DNA of 64,000 bases. Source: RPQJ01 sp963707145 (GTDB lineage: Bacteria > Pseudomonadota > Gammaproteobacteria > Steroidobacterales > Steroidobacteraceae). Within the stretch, counting starts at the first letter, position 1; each line of letters opens with the position of its first letter. Below the pieces are notes generated by a model that saw only the letters and a program-made list of their open reading frames with translations, was not told the origin of the DNA and made no database searches. Below are positions 1-10,810 of the stretch, one piece after another. Position numbers and translations under genes: made by a program. The stretch is taken from the NCBI GenBank assembly GCA_963707145.1, contig CAVPOQ010000006.1, forward strand, positions 65,156 to 129,155. Direction: 5' to 3'.

Positions 1-1125
1 ACCGTAATCGGCGATCTGGCGGCTGTGCATGCGGTCGTAGAGCACCCCGATGCAGAAGAACAACGCGCCCGAGACGAGGCCGTGGGAGATCATCTGCACC
101 ATGGCGCCATCGAGACCCATCGCCGCACCCTGCACGCTGCCCGTGTTGGCGACAATCTGGAACGCCGTGAAGGCGCCCAGCGTCACGAAGCCCATGTGCG
201 CGATGGACGAATAGGCGATCAGCTTCTTCATGTCCTGCTGCACGAGCGCGACGAGGCCGATGTAGACCACCGCGATCAGCGACAGCGCGATGATCAGCCA
301 GTCGAGCTCCCGGCTCGCGTCCGGCGCGATGGGCAGGCTGAAGCGCAGGAAGCCGTAACCGCCCATCTTGAGCATGATGGCGGCCAGGATCACCGAGCCG
401 CCCGTCGGCGCCTCGACGTGGGCGTCTGGCAGCCAGGTGTGCACCGGCCACATCGGGACCTTGACGGCGAATGCCACGAGGAAGGCCGTGAAGACGAGCA
501 CCTGCTCGCGCATCGACAGCGGCAGCGCCTGCAGGTCGGCGATCGCGTAGCTGCCGCCCTGCAGGTACAGGTAGACCAGGGCCACCAGCATCAGCACCGA
601 GCCGAGGAACGTGTAGAGGAAGAACTTGACGGTCGCGTACACGCGCCGCGGGCCGCCCCACACGCCGATGATCACGAACATCGGGATGAGCATCGCTTCC
701 CACAGCACGTAGAAGAGCATCGCGTCGAGCGCCGCGAAGACGCCGATCATGAGGCCCTCGAGGATCAGGAACGACGCGAGGTACTGCGCGGGCCGCTTCT
801 CGATGACCGTCCAGCCCGCGATCACGACCAGCGGGGTGACGAATGCGGTGAGCACGATCAGCGGCATCGAGATGCCGTCGACGCCGAGGTGGTACCAGGC
901 GTTGAACGCCCCGATCCAGGGCTCGCGCTCCACAAACTGCATCGCGGCCGTGCTGGTGTCGAAGTCGCGCCACAGGACCACGCTGGCGATGAACGTCGCG
1001 ACCGATGCCGCCAGCGCGATCCAGCGGGCCGCCGCTGCACTGCGCTCGCCGATCAGCAGCAGCAGCGCTCCCGCCGCGATCGGCAGCCAGAGGAGCACGC
1101 TCAGGATGGGCCAGTCCGCTTGCAT
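1..1125 (-). CDS. nuoM: NADH-quinone oxidoreductase subunit M (partial, 3' end outside window)
   Basis: Membrane-arm, proton-pumping subunit of respiratory complex I. The reading frame opens at an ATG at 1125 (MQADWPILSV...) and runs without a stop to base 1, so about 375 residues of a protein usually near 500 residues long are present. The visible protein is a run of hydrophobic helices with the antiporter-like signature of the NuoL/M/N family: a glutamate in the helix reading VLWEAMLIPM, a lysine in AVKVPMWPVHTWLPDAH, and the KKLIAYSSIAHMGF stretch. It starts 3 bases after the nuoL stop, as expected in a nuo operon read nuoL to nuoM. The identification is firm; only the C-terminus is missing because of the window edge. 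Confidence 0.95.
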   Translation of the reverse strand, partial: MQADWPILSVLLWLPIAAGALLLLIGERSAAAARWIALAASVATFIASVVLWRDFDTSTAAMQFVEREPWIGAFNAWYHLGVDGISMPLIVLTAFVTPLVVIAGWTVIEKRPAQYLASFLILEGLMIGVFAALDAMLFYVLWEAMLIPMFVIIGVWGGPRRVYATVKFFLYTFLGSVLMLVALVYLYLQGGSYAIADLQALPLSMREQVLVFTAFLVAFAVKVPMWPVHTWLPDAHVEAPTGGSVILAAIMLKMGGYGFLRFSLPIAPDASRELDWLIIALSLIAVVYIGLVALVQQDMKKLIAYSSIAHMGFVTLGAFTAFQIVANTGSVQGAAMGLDGAMVQMISHGLVSGALFFCIGVLYDRMHSRQIADYG

Positions 1126-1128
1126 GGG

Positions 1129-3082
<1,954 letters not shown>

Positions 3083-3085
3083 GGC

Positions 3086-3391
3086 TCAGCCCCTCATCGC
3101 GTCGAGATCGTCGACGTTGATGCTGCGACGCTGCCGGAACAGCACGACCAGGATGGCGAGCCCGATCGCGGACTCCGCCGCCGCCACCGTCAGGATGAAG
3201 AACACGAACACCTGCCCCCCGAGATCACCGAGGTGGCGCGCGAAGGCGATGAAATTGAAATTCACGGCCAGCAGCATCAGCTCGATGCACATCAGCAGCA
3301 GCAGGACGTTCTTGCGGTTGATGAAGATGCCTGCCACCGCGAGACTGAACAGGATCCCCGACAGCAGCAGCACGTGGGAGAGCGGGATCAC
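3086..3391 (-). CDS. nuoK: NADH-quinone oxidoreductase subunit K
   Basis: Small membrane subunit of complex I (MrpC-like) with three transmembrane helices and 101 residues, the usual size. The start is a GTG at 3391 (read MIPLSHVLLL...) whose GTGA overlaps the nuoJ stop by 4 bases, a translational-coupling arrangement. The conserved membrane glutamates appear in MCIELMLLAVNFN and in the AAAESAIGLAI helix, as known for the proton path of this subunit. nuoL begins 3 bases after its stop. Confidence 0.96.
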   Translation of the reverse strand: MIPLSHVLLLSGILFSLAVAGIFINRKNVLLLLMCIELMLLAVNFNFIAFARHLGDLGGQVFVFFILTVAAAESAIGLAILVVLFRQRRSINVDDLDAMRG

Positions 3392-3990
3392 TGCCGGCCC
3401 TCCGCGTCCATCTTGACGATCCGGACGCGGTCCTCGGCGCGGACCGCGACCTGCTTGCCGACGTTCTGCAGCTTCTGGCCCGGCCGGCGGCGCATGGTGA
3501 GCGTGATCGCCGCGACGATCGCGACGAGCAGGATCACCGCCGCGACCTCGAACGGGTACAGGTACTGCGTGTAGAGCAGTTCGCCAAGGGCCTGCGTGTT
3601 CGAGTGCCCGGCGGGCAGCGGCGCCGGTCCCTCGCCCTCCGGGAGCCCGAGCCCGCGCACCCACACCACGAGGCCGATCTGCGCCACGACGATCAGCGCC
3701 ACCAGCGCACCGAACGGCGCGTAGCGCGTGAAGCCCTGCCGCAGCTTCTCGACGTCCACGTCCATCATCATGACGACGAACAGCCACAGCACCATCACCG
3801 CGCCGACGTAGACGACGACCAGCGTGATGGCGAGGAATTCCGCCTCGAGCAGCAACCAGAGCACGGCGCTGTTGACGAATGCGAACACCAGGAAGAGCGC
3901 ACAGTGCACCGGATTGCGGGCCGTGATCACGCCGAGTGCGGCGACCACCAGCAGGGCAGCGAACGCATAGAAGAGAACGTTGACGATCAT
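3388..3990 (-). CDS. nuoJ: NADH-quinone oxidoreductase subunit J
   Basis: Membrane subunit of complex I (MrpG-like region), 200 residues with about five hydrophobic helices. It begins MIVNVLFYAF and contains the family-typical RNPVHCALFLVFAFVNSAVLWLL and VVYVGAVMVLWLFVVMM segments; the latter is the helix that changes conformation near the quinone site. The C-terminus is a charged cytoplasmic tail. It lies between nuoI (13 bases upstream) and nuoK, with a 4-base stop/start overlap to nuoK. Confidence 0.96.
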   Translation of the reverse strand: MIVNVLFYAFAALLVVAALGVITARNPVHCALFLVFAFVNSAVLWLLLEAEFLAITLVVVYVGAVMVLWLFVVMMMDVDVEKLRQGFTRYAPFGALVALIVVAQIGLVVWVRGLGLPEGEGPAPLPAGHSNTQALGELLYTQYLYPFEVAAVILLVAIVAAITLTMRRRPGQKLQNVGKQVAVRAEDRVRIVKMDAEGRQ

Positions 3991-4003
3991 CGTGGCTGCC
4001 TGC

Positions 4004-4483
4004 TCAGCGGTACGGCGCGTCGGCCGCCTTGTCCGCGGCGATCATGGCTTCGTAGCGCTCGCCCACGGCGAGCAGCTTGTCCTTGGTCATGATGTTCTCG
4101 CCGCGGTGCTCCATGTGGTACTCGTGGATGCGTGTCTCGACGATCGCGTCCACCGGACAGGCCTCCTCGCAGAATCCACAGTAGATGCACTTGAAGAGAT
4201 CGATGTCGTAGCGCGTCGTGCGGCGCGTGCCGTCCGCGCTGACGTCGGATTCGATGGTGATCGCGAGCGCCGGGCACACCGCCTCGCAGAGCTTGCAGGC
4301 GATGCAGCGCTCCTGACCGTTCGGGTAGCGTCGCAGCGCGTGCAGGCCTCGGAAGCGCGGCGACTGCGGGGTCTTCTCCTCCGGGTACTGGATCGTGACC
4401 TTCGGCGCGAACAGGTTCTTCAGCGTGACCGACAGCCCGATCAGCAGTTCGTAGAGGAAGAAAGTCTTCAGGACGCTGCGCAC
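4004..4483 (-). CDS. nuoI: NADH-quinone oxidoreductase subunit I (two 4Fe-4S clusters)
   Basis: Peripheral-arm subunit that carries electrons between NuoG and NuoB through clusters N6a and N6b. Two ferredoxin motifs are visible: C60-x2-C63-x2-C66-x3-C70-P and C99-x2-C102-x2-C105-x3-C109-P. The N-terminal 30 residues hold an amphipathic segment (LYELLIGLSVTLKNLF) that docks on the membrane arm. At 159 residues it is of normal length. It lies 7 bases downstream of nuoH in the operon. Confidence 0.97.
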   Translation of the reverse strand: MRSVLKTFFLYELLIGLSVTLKNLFAPKVTIQYPEEKTPQSPRFRGLHALRRYPNGQERCIACKLCEAVCPALAITIESDVSADGTRRTTRYDIDLFKCIYCGFCEEACPVDAIVETRIHEYHMEHRGENIMTKDKLLAVGERYEAMIAADKAADAPYR

Positions 4484-4490
4484 GGCGACC

Positions 4491-5549
4491 TCAGGCGGCC
4501 CACGGGCCGATCTTGTAGATCCACATGGCGGCCTCCACGCAGAGCCACACCAGCGTCACCGGGATGAAGACCTTCCAGCCGAGCCGCATGATCTGGTCGT
4601 AGCGATAGCGCGGGAACGTGGCGCGGAACCACAGGAAGCAGAACAGGAAGAACGAGATCTTGATGACCAGCCAGTGCAGCCCGGGCGCGGCGAGGAAAGT
4701 GTCGCCCAGCAGCGGGTAACCCTGGAACGGGGACAGCCAGCCACCGAAGAAGAAGGTCGCGGTCAGCGCCGCGATCAGGATCATGTTCGCGTACTCGGTG
4801 AGGAAGAACAGCGCGAACGCGATCCCCGAGTACTCGACGTGGAAGCCCGCGACGATCTCCGACTCGCCCTCGGCCACGTCGAACGGAGCGCGGTTGGTCT
4901 CCGCCACGCCCGAGATGAAGTAGACGAGGAACAGCGGGAACAGCCACAGCCAGTACCACGACAGCGGCCCGCCCGACTGCGCCTCGACGATCTTCCCGAT
5001 GTTGAGCGTGCCCGCGGCCATCACCACGCCCACCAGCGCGAAGCCCATCGCGATTTCGTAAGCCACGATCTGCGCCGCGGAGCGCATTGCCCCGAGGAAT
5101 GCATACTTGGAGTTGGTTGCCCAGCCCGCAAGGATGATGCCGTAGGCGCCGAAGCCCGCGAGTGCGAGCACGTAGAGCACGCCCGCGTCCACGTCCGCGA
5201 TGGCGAAACCGGGCCACAGTGAGATCACCGCCCAGGCCGCGAATGCCGGCGTGAGCGCGAGCAGCGGTGCCACGACGAACAGGAAGCGGTTCGAGCGCGC
5301 CGGCACGACCACTTCCTTGATCAGCAGCTTGATGACGTCGGCGAACGGCTGCAGCAGGCCCTTCGGTCCGACTCGGTTCGGGCCGATGCGGACCTGCATG
5401 TAGCCGATCACCTTGCGCTCGGCGAGCGTGAGGTAGGCCACGCACAGGATCACGACGATCGTGACCGCGAGGATCTGGGCGAGGGTCGTGAGCGTGTGGC
5501 GCAGCCCCTCCGGCCATGCCGCCCAGGTGCCGGCGACGAAGTCCATCAC
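4491..5549 (-). CDS. nuoH: NADH-quinone oxidoreductase subunit H
   Basis: Membrane subunit that forms much of the ubiquinone chamber of complex I. It has 352 residues with about eight helices and the conserved loop VAYLTLAERKVIGYMQVRIG-PNRVGPKG. The acidic cytoplasmic loop (RAPFDVAEGESEIVAGFHVEYSG) supplies the conserved Glu residues at the quinone-site end of the proton path. Its ATG overlaps the nuoG stop by 4 bases (ATGA at 5546-5549). Confidence 0.97.
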   Translation of the reverse strand: MMDFVAGTWAAWPEGLRHTLTTLAQILAVTIVVILCVAYLTLAERKVIGYMQVRIGPNRVGPKGLLQPFADVIKLLIKEVVVPARSNRFLFVVAPLLALTPAFAAWAVISLWPGFAIADVDAGVLYVLALAGFGAYGIILAGWATNSKYAFLGAMRSAAQIVAYEIAMGFALVGVVMAAGTLNIGKIVEAQSGGPLSWYWLWLFPLFLVYFISGVAETNRAPFDVAEGESEIVAGFHVEYSGIAFALFFLTEYANMILIAALTATFFFGGWLSPFQGYPLLGDTFLAAPGLHWLVIKISFFLFCFLWFRATFPRYRYDQIMRLGWKVFIPVTLVWLCVEAAMWIYKIGPWAA

Positions 5550-7732
5550 GTCGCACCGCCAGTGGCGCCCGAGCGGCCTTCCACCGTCTCCTGCAGCGGT
5601 ACGGAACGACGCACCACGGCGTCCACCGCGTACAGCCCGACCTCGCGCGTCGCGTCGAGCGCCGCGAGGCGTCCCGGCGCGAAGGTCGCGGCCGCTGCGG
5701 CGGCCGGGATCTCATTCAGCTCGCGCGCGAGCTCGTCGCGGATCTCCTCGGAGCTCAGGTACTCGAAGCCCGCGAGCCCGAGCAGGTTGCCGAGCACGCG
5801 CAGGACCTTCCACGCGGGCCGGGCCTCGCCTGGAGGCCGCGCCGCGCCAGGGACGCTCTGCCAGCGGCCCTCGACGTTCACCCACGTTCCCGATGTCTCG
5901 GCGAAGGCCGCCACGGGCAGGATCACCGAGCAGTTCGCCAGCTGCTCGTCGCCCGCGTAGGGCGTAACGGCCACGACGCACTGCGCGCCCCGCAGGGCGG
6001 CGTCCGCCGCCTGCGCAGCACCGAGGTCCGCGCCCTCGACGCCGCCCACCAGCAGGTAGCCTCGCAGGCGCGCGCTGATCATCTCCGCGGCCGCGAGGCC
6101 CGGCTTCGCGACCGCGCGGCCACCAACGCCACGATGCGGCACCGCGCCGCCGAGCGACGCCCCCACCGCGTTCCCGCCGTCCGGAAGCTGGCCGAGCGTT
6201 GCGCCCGTGACCTCCGCGAGCGCCGCGGCGAGCGCACGGATTTCCGAGAAGGCGACGTGCCGCTCGGCCAGCGCTCCGAGCAGGATCACGCGAAGCCCGC
6301 CCTGGGCGAGCTGCCCTGCGACCCGCTCGTGGTCGACGGTCGGCACGATGCCCTCGAGGGACGGCGCCAGCGCGGACGGGACGGGACGCCCGGCGGTCCG
6401 CAGCGCCGCGGCGAGCAGCGCCGCGAGGTGCTGCGCCATGCCGTGACCATTGCTGGTGAAACTGGCCTCGACCGGGAACAGCACGTCCACCGGCCGCGGA
6501 TTGACGAACGCAACCCGGGTTCCGTGGCGCACCGCGCCCTTGCGGATGCGGTTCGCGACGATGGGCACCTCGCGCCGTACGTCGCAACCCACGAGCAGCA
6601 CCGCTGCAGCGCGTTCGAGCTCGGCGATGGCGACGCCGAGCGTGGGAGCCACGGGGTCACCGGACTGGTCGCGGACGTCCTGGCGGCGCAGGCGGTGATC
6701 CACGTTCTCTGATCCGAGACCACGCGCGATGCGCGCCGCGAGGTAGGCTTCCTCCACCGTCGCCGCAGGCGACACCAGCACGCCGAGCTGCCCCGACCCG
6801 TGCGCGCGAACGACCGCCTGCAGGCCCTTCGCGGCGGTCTCCAGCGCGGTCTCCCAGTCCACCTCGCGCCAGGCGCCCGCCTCCCTGACCATCGGCTTGT
6901 GGGCACGGTCCGCCGAGTACAGGCCCTCGCAGCTGAAGCGGTCGCGGTCGGCGATCCAGGTCTCGTTGATCTCGTCGTTGGTGCGCGGCACGACGCGCAT
7001 CAGGCGCCCGCGCAGCACGTGGCCCCACAGGTTGGTGCCGGCGCAGTCGTGCGGCGAAACCAGCGGGTGCCGGGACATCTCCCAGGCGCGCGCGCGGTAG
7101 CGGTAGGGCTTGTTGTTGAGCGCGCCGACCGGGCACAGGTCGATGATGTTGCCCGACAGCTCATGGTCCACGCTCTTCTCGATAAAGGTCGAGATCTGCA
7201 TGCGGTCGCCGCGGCCGACCGTGCCGAGCTCCGGAATGCCTGCGATCTCCTGGCCGAAGCGCACGCAGCGCGTGCAGTGGATGCAGCGCGTCATGTCGGT
7301 GGAGACGAGCGACCCCAGGTTCTGGTCCTTCACGACGCGCTTGCGCTCGGTGTACCGTGCCACGTCGCGGCCGAAGCCCATCGCGAGATCCTGCAGCTCG
7401 CATTCCCCGCCCTGGTCGCAGATCGGGCAGTCGAGCGGATGGTTGATGAGCAGGAATTCCATGGTCGCTTTCTGGGCCGCAATGGCGCGGGGCGACTTCG
7501 TGAAGACCTTCATGCCCTCGGCCACGGGGGTGGCGCAGGCAGGCAGTGGCTTCGGCGCCTTCTCGACCTCGACCAGGCACATGCGACAGTTCGCCGCGAT
7601 CGAGAGCTTCTCGTGATAGCAGAAACGCGGCACGTACGCGCGCTGCGCGTCGGTCGCGTGAATGATCATGGCGCCCCTGGGCGCCTTGACCGGCACGCCG
7701 TCGATCTCGAGGTTGACCAGTTCTTCGCTCAT
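5546..7732 (-). CDS. nuoG: NADH-quinone oxidoreductase subunit G
   Basis: Large peripheral subunit of complex I, 728 residues. The N-terminal iron-sulfur region shows the 2Fe-2S ligands C38, C49, C52 and C66 (N1b), the H98/C102/C105/C111 set (N5) and C150/C153/C156 with C200 (N4). A molybdopterin-oxidoreductase-like fold follows but is poorly conserved. The extra cluster N7 found in Escherichia and Thermus is not supported: the matching stretch (SPHDCAGTNLWG) has a single cysteine. The ATG at 7732 is chosen because the protein then starts MSEELVNLEIDGVPV, directly entering the ferredoxin fold, and lies 4 bases after the nuoF stop. Confidence 0.95.
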   Translation of the reverse strand: MSEELVNLEIDGVPVKAPRGAMIIHATDAQRAYVPRFCYHEKLSIAANCRMCLVEVEKAPKPLPACATPVAEGMKVFTKSPRAIAAQKATMEFLLINHPLDCPICDQGGECELQDLAMGFGRDVARYTERKRVVKDQNLGSLVSTDMTRCIHCTRCVRFGQEIAGIPELGTVGRGDRMQISTFIEKSVDHELSGNIIDLCPVGALNNKPYRYRARAWEMSRHPLVSPHDCAGTNLWGHVLRGRLMRVVPRTNDEINETWIADRDRFSCEGLYSADRAHKPMVREAGAWREVDWETALETAAKGLQAVVRAHGSGQLGVLVSPAATVEEAYLAARIARGLGSENVDHRLRRQDVRDQSGDPVAPTLGVAIAELERAAAVLLVGCDVRREVPIVANRIRKGAVRHGTRVAFVNPRPVDVLFPVEASFTSNGHGMAQHLAALLAAALRTAGRPVPSALAPSLEGIVPTVDHERVAGQLAQGGLRVILLGALAERHVAFSEIRALAAALAEVTGATLGQLPDGGNAVGASLGGAVPHRGVGGRAVAKPGLAAAEMISARLRGYLLVGGVEGADLGAAQAADAALRGAQCVVAVTPYAGDEQLANCSVILPVAAFAETSGTWVNVEGRWQSVPGAARPPGEARPAWKVLRVLGNLLGLAGFEYLSSEEIRDELARELNEIPAAAAAATFAPGRLAALDATREVGLYAVDAVVRRSVPLQETVEGRSGATGGAT

Positions 7733-7736
7733 GCCG

Positions 7737-9044
7737 TCATGCCGCGCGGCCGCGCGCCTCGACGATGCCGTGCCCGTGCTCGATCCAGTGCTCGAACTCG
7801 TGGCGGTAGTGCTTGACGAAGCTCTGCACCGGCCACGCGGCTGCGTCGCCCAGCGCACAGATGGTGTGGCCCTCGATGTTGTTGGCGACGCTGACCAGCA
7901 TGTCGACGTCCTCGCGGCGGCCCTGTCCAGCCAGGATCCGCCGCAGCGTCCGGTTCAGCCAGCCCGTCCCCTCGCGGCAGGGCGTGCACTGGCCGCAGGA
8001 CTCCATGTAGTAGAACCGCGACAGTCGCTCGAGCACGCGCACCATGTCGGTGGTCTCATCCATGACGATGACCGCGGCCGAGCCGATCGCCGAGCCCGCC
8101 TTCTTCAGCGAGTCGTAGTCCATGTTGGTGGTGAGCATTGTCTCGCCCGGCACCACCGGCACCGACGAGCCGCCCGGGATCACCGCCTTGAGCCTGCGAC
8201 CGCCGCGCATGCCGCCGGAGATCTCGAGCAGGTCCCTGAACGGCACGCCCAGCGGCAGCTCGTAGTTGCCGGGCTTCGCGACGTGGCCCGACACCGAGAA
8301 GATCACCGTGCCGCCCGAGTTCGGCGGACCGAGGCCGGCGAACCATTCCGGTCCCTTGCGCATGATCGCCGGCACCGAGGCGAAGCTCTGGGCGTTGTTG
8401 ATGGTGGTCGGCTTGCCGTAGAGACCGTAGTTCGCCGGGAACGGCGGCTTGAAGCGCGGCTTGCCCTGCTTGCCCTCGAGCGACTCGAGCAGCGCCGTCT
8501 CCTCGCCGCAGATGTACGCCCCGGCGCCGACGAAGGTGTAGAGGTCGAAATCGATGCCCGAACCCATCAGGTTCCTGCCGAGCAGCCCGGCCGCGTATGC
8601 CTCCTTGAGCGCCGCCTCGAAGCGCGGCACGGGCTCGGCCATGAATTCGCCGCGGATGTAGTTGTAGCCCACCGTGGCGCCCATCGCGTAGCCACCGATG
8701 GCCATCCCCTCGATCAGTGCGTGCGGGTTGTAGCGCAGGATGTCGCGGTCGTGGCAGGTGCCGGGCTCGCTCTCGTCGGAGTTGCAGACCGCGTACTTCT
8801 GCACCGGCGCGCTGCGCGGCATGAATGACCACTTGAGGCCGGTCGGGAAGCCCGCACCGCCGCGGCCGCGCAGGCCAGAGGCCTTCACGGTCTCGATGAT
8901 CTGCTCGCGCGGCGTCTTCTCGGCCAGGATCCGGCGCCACGCCTCGTAGCCGCCGGTCTGCACGTAGGTCGCGAGTTCCCACGGACGCTCGAGCTTCAGC
9001 GGCTCGAAGCAGACCAGGTTCATGCGGTCGGTCCAGTCGCTCAC
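7737..9044 (-). CDS. nuoF: NADH-quinone oxidoreductase subunit F (NADH/FMN-binding)
   Basis: Subunit where NADH is oxidised; it binds FMN and cluster N3. Visible motifs are GRGGAGFPTG (residues 60-69, FMN/NADH site), GAGAYICGEETALL (173-186), and the N3 ligands C350, C353, C356 and C396. The 435 residues are typical. It follows nuoE by 9 bases, and together with NuoE and NuoG it forms the NADH dehydrogenase module. Confidence 0.97.
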   Translation of the reverse strand: MSDWTDRMNLVCFEPLKLERPWELATYVQTGGYEAWRRILAEKTPREQIIETVKASGLRGRGGAGFPTGLKWSFMPRSAPVQKYAVCNSDESEPGTCHDRDILRYNPHALIEGMAIGGYAMGATVGYNYIRGEFMAEPVPRFEAALKEAYAAGLLGRNLMGSGIDFDLYTFVGAGAYICGEETALLESLEGKQGKPRFKPPFPANYGLYGKPTTINNAQSFASVPAIMRKGPEWFAGLGPPNSGGTVIFSVSGHVAKPGNYELPLGVPFRDLLEISGGMRGGRRLKAVIPGGSSVPVVPGETMLTTNMDYDSLKKAGSAIGSAAVIVMDETTDMVRVLERLSRFYYMESCGQCTPCREGTGWLNRTLRRILAGQGRREDVDMLVSVANNIEGHTICALGDAAAWPVQSFVKHYRHEFEHWIEHGHGIVEARGRAA

Positions 9045-9053
9045 GGCGTCGCC

Positions 9054-9560
9054 CTATTTGTGCTCGTCGAGAATCCTGTCGACCTTCTCGGCCGTCAGGT
9101 CCTCGTAGTAGACGTGGTCCACCATCATCATGGGCGCGCCGTTGCAGGCCGCGAGGCACTCCTCCTCGGCCTTGAGGTAGAAGCGTCCGTCGGGCGTGCT
9201 CTCGCCGACCCCGATGCCGAGACGTCTCTCGACGTGGGCGAGGATCTCCTCCCCGCCGCAGAGCATGCACGAAATGTTGGTGCACACCGAGACGTGATGG
9301 CGGCCGCAGGGCTTCGTCTCGAACATCGAGTAGAAGCTCGCGACCTCGTAGACCTGGATCGGCGGCAGGCCGAGGTATTCGGCGACCGCGTCCATCGCCG
9401 GCTGCGTCAGGTAGCCCCGCTCGTGCTGCACCGCGTGCAGCGCCGCGATCACGGCCGAGCGCCTGCGCTCCGGCGGGAACTTCGCCACCCAGTGGTCGAT
9501 CTCCTCGCGCACGTGCGGCGACAGCACGGCGTCGGCGGCATCGTGGATGGTCTCGCTCAC
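9054..9560 (-). CDS. nuoE: NADH-quinone oxidoreductase subunit E
   Basis: Thioredoxin-like subunit that holds the 2Fe-2S cluster N1a, 168 residues. The ligands C93, C98, C135 and C139 are present in the expected CxxxxC and CxxxC pairs. The start is a GTG at 9560 (read MSETIHDAAD...); its GTGA overlaps the nuoD stop by 4 bases, which decides the start. The helical N-terminal domain includes ALHAVQHERGYL and the VYEVASFYSMF motif typical of the family. Confidence 0.96.
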   Translation of the reverse strand: MSETIHDAADAVLSPHVREEIDHWVAKFPPERRRSAVIAALHAVQHERGYLTQPAMDAVAEYLGLPPIQVYEVASFYSMFETKPCGRHHVSVCTNISCMLCGGEEILAHVERRLGIGVGESTPDGRFYLKAEEECLAACNGAPMMMVDHVYYEDLTAEKVDRILDEHK

Positions 9561-10810
9561 CGGTCGATCTCCCCGAACACGATGTCCGCCGTCCCGATCA
9601 CGGCCACCACGTCCGCCAGCATGTGGCCGCTCACCATTTCCTCCAGCGCCGCAAGGTGCGGGAACCCGGGGGCCCGGCACTTGAGACGGTACGGCTTGTT
9701 GGCGCCGTCCGACACGAGGTAGATGCCGAACTCGCCCTTCGGCGCCTCGACCGCGGCGTAGGCCTCGCCTTCGGGGACGCAGTAGCCCTCGGTGAACAGC
9801 TTGAAGTGGTGGATCAGCGACTCCATGTCGCCCTTCATCTGCTCGCGAGTCGGCGGAACGACCTTGTGGTCGCCGGCCATCACCGGCCCGGGGTTGGCCC
9901 GCAGCCATTCCACGCACTGCCGGACGATCCGGTTCGACTGGCGCATCTCCTCGATACGCACGAGGTAGCGGTCGTAGCAGTCGCCGTTCACGCCCACCGG
10001 GATGTCGAAGTCGACGCGGTCGTAGACCTCGTAGGTCTGCTTCTTGCGCAGATCCCATGCCACGCCCGATCCGCGCAGCATCGGGCCGGTGAAGCCGAGG
10101 TTGAGTGCGCGCTCAGGAGTCACCACGCCGATGTTCACCGTGCGCTGCTTCCAGATGCGGTTGTCCGTCAGCAGCGTCTCGTACTCGTCGACGCAGGCCG
10201 GGAAGCGCGTCGTGAAATCCTCGATGAAGTCGAGCAGGCTGCCGGAGCGCTTGTCGTTAAGGCGGGCGACGTCCTGCTCGCTCCTGAATCGTGACGGCTG
10301 GAATCTCGGCATGTGCTCCGGCAGGTCGCGGTAGACGCCGCCCGGGCGGTAGTACGTCGCGTGCATGCGCGTACCGGAAACTGCCTCATAGCAGTCCATC
10401 AGATCCTCGCGCTCGCGGAAGCAGTAGAGGAACACCGTCATGGCACCGATGTCGAGGCCATGCGCGCCGAGCCACATCAGGTGGTTCAGGATTCGCGTGA
10501 CCTCGTCGAACATCACGCGGATGTACTGCGCGCGCAGCGGCACCTCCACGCCGAGCAGCTTCTCGATGGCCATCACGTAGGCGTGCTCGTTGCACATCAT
10601 CGAGACGTAGTCGAGCCGGTCCATGTAGCCGATGGACTGATTGAAGGGCTTCGACTCCGCGAGCTTCTCGGTCGCGCGGTGCAGCAGCCCGATGTGCGGG
10701 TCGGCCTTCTGCACGACCTCGCCGTCCATCTCGAGCACCAGGCGCAGTACCCCGTGAGCCGCGGGGTGCTGCGGCCCGAAGTTCATGGTGTAGCTGCGGA
10801 TCTCAGCCAT
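9557..10810 (-). CDS. nuoD: NADH-quinone oxidoreductase subunit D
   Basis: 49-kDa-type subunit that forms the quinone-binding cavity with NuoB, 417 residues. The N-terminus reads MAEIRSYTMNFGPQHPAAHG, with the conserved GPQHPAAHG loop, and the family motifs HIGLLHRATEKL and YMDRLDYVSMM follow. The quinone-ligand His and Tyr positions are therefore present (HPAAHG; YMDRLDYVS). nuoD is a separate gene that overlaps the nuoC 3' end by 8 bases, not fused as in Escherichia. Confidence 0.97.
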   Translation of the reverse strand: MAEIRSYTMNFGPQHPAAHGVLRLVLEMDGEVVQKADPHIGLLHRATEKLAESKPFNQSIGYMDRLDYVSMMCNEHAYVMAIEKLLGVEVPLRAQYIRVMFDEVTRILNHLMWLGAHGLDIGAMTVFLYCFREREDLMDCYEAVSGTRMHATYYRPGGVYRDLPEHMPRFQPSRFRSEQDVARLNDKRSGSLLDFIEDFTTRFPACVDEYETLLTDNRIWKQRTVNIGVVTPERALNLGFTGPMLRGSGVAWDLRKKQTYEVYDRVDFDIPVGVNGDCYDRYLVRIEEMRQSNRIVRQCVEWLRANPGPVMAGDHKVVPPTREQMKGDMESLIHHFKLFTEGYCVPEGEAYAAVEAPKGEFGIYLVSDGANKPYRLKCRAPGFPHLAALEEMVSGHMLADVVAVIGTADIVFGEIDR

